A stretch of 8,890 bases of DNA, from positions 1 through 8,890 of the forward strand of contig JAFAMS010000229.1 of NCBI GenBank assembly GCA_019233165.1, given 5' to 3'. Under the pieces are notes generated by a model that had not been told where the DNA came from, made no database searches, and saw nothing but the letters and a program-made list of their open reading frames with translations. The DNA comes from Vulcanimicrobiota bacterium (GTDB taxonomy: Bacteria; Vulcanimicrobiota; Vulcanimicrobiia; Vulcanimicrobiales; Vulcanimicrobiaceae). Every line of letters begins with the position of its first letter. The stretch's first letter is position 1. The position numbers and the translations under genes are program-made. Positions 1 to 5,268 of the stretch are shown here, piece by piece.

Positions 1-154
1 CCCCTGAAAGCAGCGCGAGCGCGAGCGCGGCACCGATTTCGACGGCGGAATACCCGCGCCGGTCGAGGACGATCGCGAGCGAGACCGCAACCCAGCCGTA
101 CGCGACGCTGCGCAGCGCGCGCGTTGCGATGACGGTCGCGACGACCGAGCTCAG
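1..154 (-). CDS. MFS-type transporter, N-terminal fragment (runs off left edge)
   Basis: The minus strand just past the stop of the acyl-CoA synthetase gene reads as a membrane-protein N-terminus, including RALRSVAYGWVAVSLAIVLD and later GYSAVEIGAALALALLSG. A hydrophobic helix, a short Asp-Arg-Arg loop and a second hydrophobic helix are typical of the start of major facilitator superfamily transporters. About 50 residues are visible, so substrate and exact family cannot be told. No ATG, GTG or TTG in this frame lies near the expected start. The frame is open back into the upstream gene, and the best-placed candidate is a CTG at 154-152, which overlaps the upstream TGA by 3 bases. Such an overlap suggests translational coupling in one operon with the acyl-CoA synthetase. 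The identification is an inference from a short stretch, and the start is uncertain. Confidence 0.55.
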   Translation of the reverse strand, partial: MSSVVATVIATRALRSVAYGWVAVSLAIVLDRRGYSAVEIGAALALALLSG

Positions 155-2115
155 CGCCGGGCGTCGATCGCGTCGAGTGCGGCGGCGTTCTCCAAGGCGG
201 AGAGATCGCCGAGCTCGAGGCCGAGATAGCGGGCGCGCGCGACGCGCCGCATCACCTTGAGGTTGCGCGTCTTCGGCAGATCGTCGACGAAGTGGATCGC
301 CTTCGGGCGCAGCGACTTGCCCATCACCTTCTCGATCGTCTTCATGAGATCGTCGCGCAGCGCATCGCCTTCGTGGGAGCGATCCTTGACGACCGCGAGA
401 CAGACGACGACGTCGCCCTTGATCTCGTCGGGAACGGCGATCGCCGCGGCTTCTTTCACGCGCGCGTCCGAGACGAGCGCGCTCTCGAACTCGGCCGGCC
501 CGACCGGCTTGCCGGCGACGTTGATCGTGTCGTCGCTGCGGCCGCGGATGAACCAATACGCATGCTCGTCGATTAGGCACCAATCGCCGTGCACCCACGT
601 ATCGGGGAAGCGCTCCCAGTACGTCGCGAGATACCGTTCGTCGTCGCGCGTGCGCGCGTCGCCGCCCCAGAACGACTGCGTCATCCCGACCCACGGCTCC
701 GTGACGACCAGCTCGCCGACCTCGCCGCGAATCGGCTTCCCTTCGGTGTCGTAGACGTCGGCGACCATCCCCGGGATCGGACCGTGGAACGAATTCGGCT
801 CGAGCGGCATCGTCGGAAACGCGCCGACGATCCCGCCGGCGATCTCGGTCCCGCCGGAGTAGTTGATGATCGGAAGCCGGTCGCCGCCGACGACGTGCGC
901 GAACCACTTCCAGGGTTCCGTGTTCCACGGCTCGCCGGAGCTGGCGAGGATCCGCATCCGCGAGAGATCGTGCGCGCGAACCGGCTCGGCGCCGTGGACC
1001 ATCAGCGAGCGGATCGCGGTCGGCGCGATCCCCAGGTGCGTCACGCCGTGCGACTCGCAGACGCTCCACAGGCGATCGGGCTTCGGAAAATCCGGCGCCC
1101 CTTCATAGAGCACGCACGATGCACCGAGGCCGAGCGCGCTGAAGATCAGCCAGGGACCCATCATCCAGCCGATGTCGGTGAACCACAGGACGCGGTCGCC
1201 GGCCTTCACGTCCATACACAGGTGCGCGTCGATCATGACCTTGAGCGGAAAGCCGCCGTGGACGTGGACGACGCCCTTCGGCTTCCCCGTGCTCCCGCTC
1301 GTATAGAGCAGCATCATCTGATCGTCGGTGTTCGTGCGCTCGTAGCGCTCGATCGGATGGTGGGTCGCGACGGTCGTCTCCCAATCGAGATCGCGTCCTT
1401 CCTTCATCGGGACGTCGATGTGCGCGCGCCGGAAAACGAGCGCGTGCTTCACGCTCGGAGCCTCTGCGAGCGCTTCGTCGGCGACGGTCTTCATCGCGAC
1501 CGGCTTCCCGCGGCGGGAGACGCCGTCGACGGTAAGGAGAACTTTTGCCTTCGCATCCGCGAGTCGCGACGCGAGCGCCTGCGGGCCGTAGCCCGAGAAC
1601 GCCGGGACCGAGATCGCTCCGATGTAGGCGATCGCAAGCATCCCGATCGCGGTCTCCGGGATCAGCGGCATGAAAATCCCGACTGTGTCGCCTTTGCCGA
1701 CGCCGAGCGCACGCAACGTCCCACCGAGCCGCGCGACCGCTTCGCGCAGCTGGGCGAACGTCATCGTCCGCACCGCGCCGTCTTCGCCTTCCCAAATCAG
1801 CGCCCGCACGTCGGCGTGGCCGCGGTCGATCCAGCGATCGAGGCAGTTCGCCGCGGCGTTGTATTCGGCGCCGGCGAACCAGCGCGCAAACGGCTTGCCG
1901 CGCGAGAGATCGAGGAGCTCGTCCCAGCGCCGATCCCAGCGCAAGTCGAGCGTTTCGACGATCGTGGTGTTGAACCGGCGGATGTCGCGCGCAACGTCGT
2001 CGAGCAGCGCTTGGTACGAATCGAGTCCCATCGTCCGCAGGAGCCGCGTCAAATTCGCGGCGGAGATTTGCGACTCGTCGGGGACCCAGCGGTAGACAGC
2101 GGCGGTCGTGCTCAC
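151..2115 (-). CDS. AMP-forming acyl-CoA synthetase (acetyl-CoA synthetase-like)
   Basis: Predicted 654-residue adenylate-forming enzyme that activates a carboxylic acid with ATP and CoA in the cytoplasm. The N-terminal cap (about 10-100) resembles acetyl- and acetoacetyl-CoA synthetases. The ATP/AMP motif YTSGSTGKPKG is at 271-281, YSGGTE at 419-424, the ribose-binding Asp in HGD at 511, and the hinge region GRSDDTINVAGK at 525-536. The catalytic Lys is K620 in PKTRNLKVMRR. In acetyl-CoA synthetase the position before Gln-Thr-Glu is the Trp that closes the acetate pocket. Here it aligns with G421, which suggests a larger acyl group, as in 4-hydroxybutyrate-CoA ligases. GTG at 2115 is chosen because it includes the conserved N-terminal PDES...NL region; the next ATG (2031) would remove it. 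The divergent neighbour is an acyl-CoA dehydrogenase, fitting acyl catabolism. The substrate is unknown. Confidence 0.93.
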   Translation of the reverse strand: MSTTAAVYRWVPDESQISAANLTRLLRTMGLDSYQALLDDVARDIRRFNTTIVETLDLRWDRRWDELLDLSRGKPFARWFAGAEYNAAANCLDRWIDRGHADVRALIWEGEDGAVRTMTFAQLREAVARLGGTLRALGVGKGDTVGIFMPLIPETAIGMLAIAYIGAISVPAFSGYGPQALASRLADAKAKVLLTVDGVSRRGKPVAMKTVADEALAEAPSVKHALVFRRAHIDVPMKEGRDLDWETTVATHHPIERYERTNTDDQMMLLYTSGSTGKPKGVVHVHGGFPLKVMIDAHLCMDVKAGDRVLWFTDIGWMMGPWLIFSALGLGASCVLYEGAPDFPKPDRLWSVCESHGVTHLGIAPTAIRSLMVHGAEPVRAHDLSRMRILASSGEPWNTEPWKWFAHVVGGDRLPIINYSGGTEIAGGIVGAFPTMPLEPNSFHGPIPGMVADVYDTEGKPIRGEVGELVVTEPWVGMTQSFWGGDARTRDDERYLATYWERFPDTWVHGDWCLIDEHAYWFIRGRSDDTINVAGKPVGPAEFESALVSDARVKEAAAIAVPDEIKGDVVVCLAVVKDRSHEGDALRDDLMKTIEKVMGKSLRPKAIHFVDDLPKTRNLKVMRRVARARYLGLELGDLSALENAAALDAIDARR

Positions 2116-2123
2116 TCCGCCGT

Positions 2124-2145
2124 CGTTCCCCGCACCGCGGGAACG
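2124..2145. promoter_or_regulatory. Inverted repeat between divergent genes, candidate operator
   Basis: CGTTCCC (2124-2130) and GGGAACG (2139-2145) are perfect 7-base inverted arms around an 8-base spacer. They lie in the 78-bp gap between the divergent synthetase and dehydrogenase genes, about 9-30 bases before the synthetase GTG. A dyad of this size fits a dimeric repressor controlling both genes. No regulator is encoded in the window, and a partly alternative RNA hairpin (CCCGC/GCGGG, 2129-2141) is also possible. The repeat is seen; operator function is inferred. Confidence 0.4.
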
Positions 2146-2193
2146 CCCCTCGGGGGACGCGAAGGCCGACGCCCTTCTACTAAGGAGAGCCTG

Positions 2194-3375
2194 ATGGCCA
2201 TCGCGACGCCGCCGCCCGCCTACGAATCCGAAGAAGAGGCGATGATCCTGGACATGGTTCGCACGCTCGTCGCCGAGCGCGTCGCGCCGCGAGCCGCCGA
2301 GATCGACGAAAAAGGCGAGTTTCCGTGGGATATCAAGCAACTCTTCGCCGAGAACGATTTGCTCGGCGTTCCGTTTCCCGCCGAATACGGCGGCGTCGGC
2401 GGCTCGTTCGTCACGTACGTGAAGGTCGTCGAAGAAGTCGCCAAAGCGTGCGCGTCGAGCGCGCTGATCATCGCCGTGCAGGAGCTCGGAACGCTTCCGA
2501 TCATGATCGGCGGAAACGACGAGCAGAAGCGGCGTTTCATCCCCAAGCTTGCGAGCGGCGAGCACATCGCAGCCTACGCGCTGACCGAAGCGGGGAGCGG
2601 CTCGGATGCGGCGGGCTCGATGAAGACGCGCGCGGTACGCGACGGCGATTCGTACGTTTTGAACGGCAATAAGATCTGGATCACGCAAGGCGGCGTCGCC
2701 GACGTCGTCACGGTTTTCGCAGTCACGGATGCGACCAAAGGCCCGAACGGGATCGGCGCGTTCGTGGTCGAGAAAGGGACGCCCGGTTTCAGCGTCGGGA
2801 AGCTCGAGAAGAAAATGGGGATCCGCGGCTCGCCGACCGTCGAGTTGAACTTCGTCGATTGCCGCGTCCCGGCGGCGAATATGCTCGGCCCCGAAGGCGA
2901 CGGCTTCAAGATCGCGATGAAGGTCCTGGACAAATCGCGTCCGGGGATCGCCGCGCAAGCGATCGGAATCGCGCAAGGCGCGCTCGACTACGCGACCCAG
3001 TACGCGAAAGAACGGATCGCGTTCGGAAAACCGATCGCGCAACAGCAAGGGCTGCAGTTCATGCTCGCCGACATGCGCACCGAGATCGAGTCGGCCCGGC
3101 TGCTGCTTTACGAGGCGGCGCGCAAATGCGACGCGGGCGCGCCCGACACGACGGAGTATGCGGCGATGGCGAAGCTCAAGTGCGGCGACGTCGCGATGAG
3201 CGTCACGACCGATGCCGTGCAGATCTTGGGCGGCTTCGGCTATTCCGTCGAGTATCCGGTCGAGCGGATGATGCGCGACGCGAAAATCACGCAAATCTAC
3301 GAAGGGACGCAGCAGATCCAGCGCGTCGTGATCGCCCGCAAGATGGTCGGGAAGTGGAGCCCTCCGAAGGCCTGA
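2194..3375 (+). CDS. Acyl-CoA dehydrogenase, short-chain (butyryl-CoA dehydrogenase) type
   Basis: Predicted 393-residue FAD enzyme that makes the alpha,beta double bond in an acyl-CoA and passes electrons to electron-transfer flavoprotein. The length is normal for the family. The flavin/substrate-contact segment YALTEAGSGSD is at about 128-138, WITQGG at 162-167, and the middle-domain signature KMGIRGSPT at about 207-215. ERIAFGKPI is near 283-291 and LGGFGY at 345-350. The catalytic base is E370 in IYEGTQQIQR, the position used by short- and medium-chain and butyryl-CoA dehydrogenases rather than by isovaleryl or long-chain types. AAGGAG at 2182-2187 with a 6-base spacer fixes the ATG at 2194. 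The gene is divergent from an acyl-CoA synthetase across a gap with an inverted repeat, suggesting one degradation route. The actual chain is unknown. No terminator was seen behind it. Confidence 0.95.
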   Translation: MAIATPPPAYESEEEAMILDMVRTLVAERVAPRAAEIDEKGEFPWDIKQLFAENDLLGVPFPAEYGGVGGSFVTYVKVVEEVAKACASSALIIAVQELGTLPIMIGGNDEQKRRFIPKLASGEHIAAYALTEAGSGSDAAGSMKTRAVRDGDSYVLNGNKIWITQGGVADVVTVFAVTDATKGPNGIGAFVVEKGTPGFSVGKLEKKMGIRGSPTVELNFVDCRVPAANMLGPEGDGFKIAMKVLDKSRPGIAAQAIGIAQGALDYATQYAKERIAFGKPIAQQQGLQFMLADMRTEIESARLLLYEAARKCDAGAPDTTEYAAMAKLKCGDVAMSVTTDAVQILGGFGYSVEYPVERMMRDAKITQIYEGTQQIQRVVIARKMVGKWSPPKA

Positions 3376-3407
3376 CGTTAACTACGAAGTAACCGGCCGC
3401 CCCTAAA

Positions 3408-3449
3408 GTGCCCCTATCACGACGGCGCACTGCGCCGAGAAAGGGGCAC
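3408..3449 (+). promoter_or_regulatory. 5'-UTR hairpin that would hide the ribosome binding site
   Basis: GTGCCCCT (3408-3415) is an exact reverse complement of AGGGGCAC (3442-3449), which contains the ribosome binding site of the secreted 90-residue protein (ATG at 3452). Between them lies CGGCGCACTGCGCCG (3423-3437), a second perfect inverted repeat that can fold into a 6-bp stem with a 3-base loop. Together they form an extended hairpin with an internal loop that closes the ribosome binding site. The pairing is visible in the sequence. A switch or thermosensor role is inferred, and the inner repeat could instead be a DNA operator. Confidence 0.5.
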
Positions 3450-3451
3450 CC

Positions 3452-3724
3452 ATGTTCAAGAAGCTCTTTACCATCTCACTCGCGACGCTCTCGCTCGCGT
3501 CGCTCCTCCCGGCGGCGGCCCGCGCCGACCTCGTTACCGATCCGACGCCGGCGCTCGTCGTCTCCGCGGCGGTCACGACCGCCTACGTCGAGCCGATCGA
3601 GATCTCGCTCGAGGGGCGGTTCATCCCGCGCCATCAAGAGAGCCCGGCGTTTTGGGATAAATTCGACGAGCTCGTCTATCCCGGCGGCGCCGGAGCCGGC
3701 GGCGACGGCGGCGGCGGCAGCTAG
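3452..3724 (+). CDS. Small secreted protein with glycine-rich tail, unknown function
   Basis: Predicted 90-residue protein of no family I recognise. It begins with a clear Sec signal peptide: FKK, a hydrophobic core up to about residue 20, and ARA|D as a likely signal peptidase I site after A25. The mature part is only about 65 residues. It is mixed and mildly acidic (VEPIEISLEGRF, then FWDKFDELVYPGG) and ends in GGAGAGGDGGGGS. There is no lipobox Cys and no second membrane segment, so it is probably exported. GAAAGGGG (3439-3446) lies 5 bases before the ATG and is inside a predicted hairpin. The codons end mostly in G or C like the neighbours, which supports real coding. It may be a secreted peptide precursor, an envelope protein or a lineage-specific orphan. 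Confidence 0.7.
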   Translation: MFKKLFTISLATLSLASLLPAAARADLVTDPTPALVVSAAVTTAYVEPIEISLEGRFIPRHQESPAFWDKFDELVYPGGAGAGGDGGGGS

Positions 3725-3880
3725 CGCGTCGATGGCCCTCCGGCGAATCCAACGCTCGCCCTAAAGGACGAATGGCCGACACCCCGGAACGTCCCTGCCT
3801 CTAGCCACGTTAGACATGTGCGAGCGCCGGCTCGGTAAGAGTCGACGGATATTTCGCCGGAGGGGGGTGTCAACGACTCA
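3725..3880. other. Intergenic stretch without a convincing gene
   Basis: These 156 bases separate the secreted protein from the first lysine-rich micropeptide. Two 10-codon frames begin with ATG, at 3732 and 3772; the second has AAGGA just before it, but neither shows other support. CGAGC-GCCG-GCTCG (3821-3834) can form a 5-bp hairpin without a T tract. TTAGAC (3810-3815) resembles a -35 box, but no well-spaced -10 box follows. The promoter of the micropeptide gene should lie here; I cannot place it with confidence. Confidence 0.4.
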
Positions 3881-3937
3881 ATGGCAGCCAAGAAGAAGAC
3901 CATGAAGAAGAAGTCCTCGTCCAAGAAGAAGAAGTAA
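3881..3937 (+). CDS. Lysine-rich micropeptide 1 (18 residues)
   Basis: An ATG frame of 18 codons encodes MAAKKKTMKKKSSSKKKK and ends at TAA. It has 11 lysines and no acidic residue, and resembles the C-terminal tail of histone H1-like proteins. A G-rich run (AGGGGGG, 3861-3867) lies 13 bases before the ATG, longer than ideal. Support for real coding comes from three facts: a paralogous frame with the same MAAKKK start follows at 4033, the stop is kept in both, and a strong intrinsic terminator begins 24 bases after the stop. Such a peptide would bind nucleic acid or other polyanions; that is inference from charge only. Alternatively the peptide could be incidental to a small RNA. Confidence 0.6.
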   Translation: MAAKKKTMKKKSSSKKKK

Positions 3938-3961
3938 GCTTCGTTCATTCGGACTCATATC

Positions 3962-3992
3962 AGGCGTGGCCCAACAGGGCCACGCCTTTTTT
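3962..3992 (+). terminator. Strong intrinsic terminator after micropeptide 1
   Basis: AGGCGTGGCCC (3962-3972) and GGGCCACGCCT (3977-3987) form a perfect 11-bp stem with an AACA loop, followed at once by T6 (3987-3992). The minus strand has no T tract after this hairpin, so it works for plus-strand transcripts only. It ends the transcript of micropeptide 1 and separates it from micropeptide 2. Confidence 0.93.
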
Positions 3993-4005
3993 CTTGAGAA
4001 CCAAT

Positions 4006-4029
4006 CCCCTAATTGAAAGGGGGTGCCCC
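4006..4029 (+). promoter_or_regulatory. Ribosome binding site of micropeptide 2 with competing hairpins
   Basis: AAAGGGGG (4016-4023) lies 9 bases before ATG 4033, a good distance. It directly abuts or overlaps the GTG at 4023, so it favours ATG 4033 over that GTG. CCCCT (4006-4010) can pair with AGGGG (4018-4022) across a 7-base loop, and GGGG (4019-4022) can instead pair with CCCC (4026-4029). Both would mask the site. The pairings are seen; regulation is inferred. Confidence 0.45.
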
Positions 4030-4592
4030 GCGATGGCTGCCAAGAAGAAATCCAAGAAAAAGTCCAGCAAAAAGAAGAAGAAATAGACGAAAACCCGATC
4101 GTCGCACTCGCGAACCGGCTGCGTAGCCGCCGCGAGCTCGACGCCGCAATCGACGCCGCAATCGACGCCGCCACCGCAAGCGAGGGCGGCGTCGCCGACC
4201 CAGGCGCTCTCTCCACCGAGAGCCGGCTGCGCGCGTTCGGCGACGACCTTCAGCGCGGGATCAAGTTGCTCGGCTCGATCCTCGGGCCTCGCGCGGTTAC
4301 CTTCGTTCGCCTGGAGAAACCGCTGCGAATTCGGCTGCGGTTCCGCGACGAGCGCGTCGCCCTGGACGTCGACGCCGCCCGGGAGCTCGTCGTCGTCAGC
4401 GGCCTCACCCTCGACGGCGAGTATCAGTTCGACACCGGCGCCGCGACGCCGTCGCTCCTCAACCTCTCGAAGCTCTCGACCGAGGAAGGCTACCGCGAGC
4501 CGCTCACCCCTTCTTCCCTTTTGAAGCGCCTTGCGCAGGACGCCGAGCTCCCGCCACCTTCTTCGCCGGACGCCGGGCCGCTAACGTTTTAG
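4023..4592 (+). CDS. Hypothetical protein with unclear start
   Basis: The frame holds up to 189 residues and belongs to no family I recognise. From about 4083 onward codons end mostly in G or C, supporting real coding. The first part, DENPIVALANRLRSRRELDA, is likely helical and is followed by DAAI repeats. A second part with FVRLEKPLRIRLRFRDERVAL and ELVVVSGLTLDGEYQF looks beta-rich, and the tail is Pro/Ser-rich. There is no signal peptide or membrane segment. The only canonical start before the conserved-looking region is GTG 4023, but its ribosome binding site touches it with no spacing, and its first 20 residues merely antiphase the Lys codons of micropeptide 2. Translation therefore more likely enters from ATG 4033 by a -1 shift, or an indel splits one gene. 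The 3' end overlaps nth by 89 bases, tail to tail. Confidence 0.6.
   Translation: MPRDGCQEEIQEKVQQKEEEIDENPIVALANRLRSRRELDAAIDAAIDAATASEGGVADPGALSTESRLRAFGDDLQRGIKLLGSILGPRAVTFVRLEKPLRIRLRFRDERVALDVDAARELVVVSGLTLDGEYQFDTGAATPSLLNLSKLSTEEGYREPLTPSSLLKRLAQDAELPPPSSPDAGPLTF
4033..4086 (+). CDS. Lysine-rich micropeptide 2 (17 residues), paralog of micropeptide 1
   Basis: An ATG frame of 17 codons encodes MAAKKKSKKKSSKKKKK and ends at TAG (4084-4086). It shares the MAAKKK start and the Ser-rich break followed by a Lys run with the peptide at 3881, so the two look like a tandem duplication. Lys codons differ between the copies (AAG mostly in copy 1, mixed AAA and AAG here), so protein rather than DNA identity seems kept. 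The ribosome binding site AAAGGGGG has ideal spacing. The frame lies wholly inside the +1-shifted start of the longer frame ending at 4592. It may be a free peptide, the N-terminus of a frameshift product, or the true start of that longer gene if the A-rich run carries a sequencing indel. Confidence 0.6.
   Translation: MAAKKKSKKKSSKKKKK
4054..4086 (+). other. A-rich candidate -1 frameshift region
   Basis: In the micropeptide 2 frame, G-AAA-AAG (4056-4062) and C-AAA-AAG (4068-4074) resemble bacterial -1 slip sites of the A-AAA-AAG class, and AAG-AAA-TAG adds a stop next to a slippery codon. A -1 step anywhere here leads into GAA-ATA-GAC and the long downstream frame to 4592, giving a Lys-rich N-terminus fused to it. 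The heptamers are not the strongest known form, and I could not define a stimulatory hairpin. One missing A in the assembly would give the same picture. Confidence 0.35.
4140..4171 (+). repeat. Short in-frame 12-base tandem repeat (DAAI)
   Basis: GACGCCGCAATC occurs at 4140-4151 and again at 4152-4163, then GACGCCGC starts a third, diverged copy. It encodes DAAI-DAAI-DAAT in the hypothetical protein. The whole-codon unit keeps the frame, which supports the long frame as coding. It may vary in copy number between strains. Confidence 0.75.
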
Positions 4593-5250
4593 CCCGCAGC
4601 GGCACGGTCGGGCAAAGCGCATTGAGAGGACAGCTCTCGCAGAGTGGCCACGGCGCCTTGCACAGGGCTCGCCCGTGGAGGATCATCCAATGGCTGACGA
4701 GGTGCTTCTTCTGCTCCGGGACGATCTTGTCGAGATCCCCCTCGACGTCGCGGGGTGTTTTCCCTAACGTCATGCCGAGTCGGTGCGAGACGCGAAAGAC
4801 GTGCGTGTCGACCGCGATCGTCGGTTCTTTGTAGACGACCGAGAGCACGACGTTCGCCGTCTTGCGGCCGACGCCGGGGATCGTCTCGAGCGTCTCGCGG
4901 TCGCGCGGGACTTTTCCGTCGCAGCGCTCGACGAGCGCCTTCGCTGCGTTGACGATGCTCTTGGCCTTCATTCGGAAAAAGCCGGTCGGCTTGATGATCT
5001 TCTCGACGTCGGCGAGCTTCGCGCCGGCGAGCGCCTGCGGCGTTGGGTAGCGCTCGAACAAAAACGGCGTGACGCGGTTGACGCCGGCGTCGGTCGTTTG
5101 CGCCGAGAGAATCACCGCGATTAGGAGCGTGAACGGGTCCTCGTAGTCCAGCGCCGTCTTGGCGTCCGGGTACGACTTTTCCAGGATCTTCAGCTCCTCG
5201 CGGGCGGCCTCGAGTGGGACCTTCTTCTTCGGAAACGGTATCGACGGCAC
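4504..5250 (-). CDS. nth: Endonuclease III (thymine-glycol DNA glycosylase/AP lyase)
   Basis: Predicted 248-residue base-excision repair enzyme that removes oxidised pyrimidines and nicks abasic sites. LLIAVILSAQTTD (42-54) matches the substrate-binding helix. The helix-hairpin-helix IPGVGRKTANVV (124-135) holds the catalytic Lys K130, and AVDTHVFRV (146-154) holds the catalytic Asp D148. A 4Fe-4S cluster is bound by C197, C204, C207 and C213 with the classical 6-2-5 spacing. E. coli Nth ends shortly after this cluster. Here about 30 extra residues follow, with eleven Arg or Lys and no acid (ARRPAKKVAGARRPAQG, then SKGKKG). They are encoded almost exactly where the gene overlaps the opposite hypothetical gene. 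GTG 5250 is the likely start, though a clear ribosome binding site is lacking. It is divergent from the next gene with an 18-bp gap. Confidence 0.95.
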   Translation of the reverse strand: MPSIPFPKKKVPLEAAREELKILEKSYPDAKTALDYEDPFTLLIAVILSAQTTDAGVNRVTPFLFERYPTPQALAGAKLADVEKIIKPTGFFRMKAKSIVNAAKALVERCDGKVPRDRETLETIPGVGRKTANVVLSVVYKEPTIAVDTHVFRVSHRLGMTLGKTPRDVEGDLDKIVPEQKKHLVSHWMILHGRALCKAPWPLCESCPLNALCPTVPLRAKTLAARRPAKKVAGARRPAQGASKGKKG

Positions 5251-5253
5251 GCC

Positions 5254-5262
5254 TGTTATGAT
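5254..5262 (+). promoter_or_regulatory. Extended -10 promoter for a possible leaderless transcript
   Basis: TG-T-TATGAT (5254-5262) is an extended -10 element with a five-of-six match to TATAAT. Transcription would start about 7 bases later, at or within a base of the ATG at 5269, which has no ribosome binding site. No good -35 box is seen, as expected for an extended -10. The opposite strand reads CATAAC at 5260-5255, four of six, pointing to nth. Confidence 0.45.
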
Positions 5263-5268
5263 GCTTCG

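Noticed and set aside
589..2193. Long plus-strand frame in phase with the dehydrogenase
   Set aside because: It is Arg/Asp/His-rich antisense of the synthetase, and the dehydrogenase has its own ribosome binding site and family start at 2194.
2116..3294. Minus-strand frame extending the synthetase by 393 residues
   Set aside because: It is the open antisense frame of the acyl-CoA dehydrogenase; family alignment places the real start near 2115.
3408..3764. 118-residue plus-strand frame rich in Arg and Ser
   Set aside because: It overlaps the secreted protein in another frame and has low-complexity composition typical of a GC-rich shadow frame.
3816..3905. 29-residue Arg-rich frame MCERRLGKSRRIF... 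overlapping micropeptide 1
   Set aside because: No ribosome binding site, no paralog, and it runs out of frame into the Lys codons of micropeptide 1.
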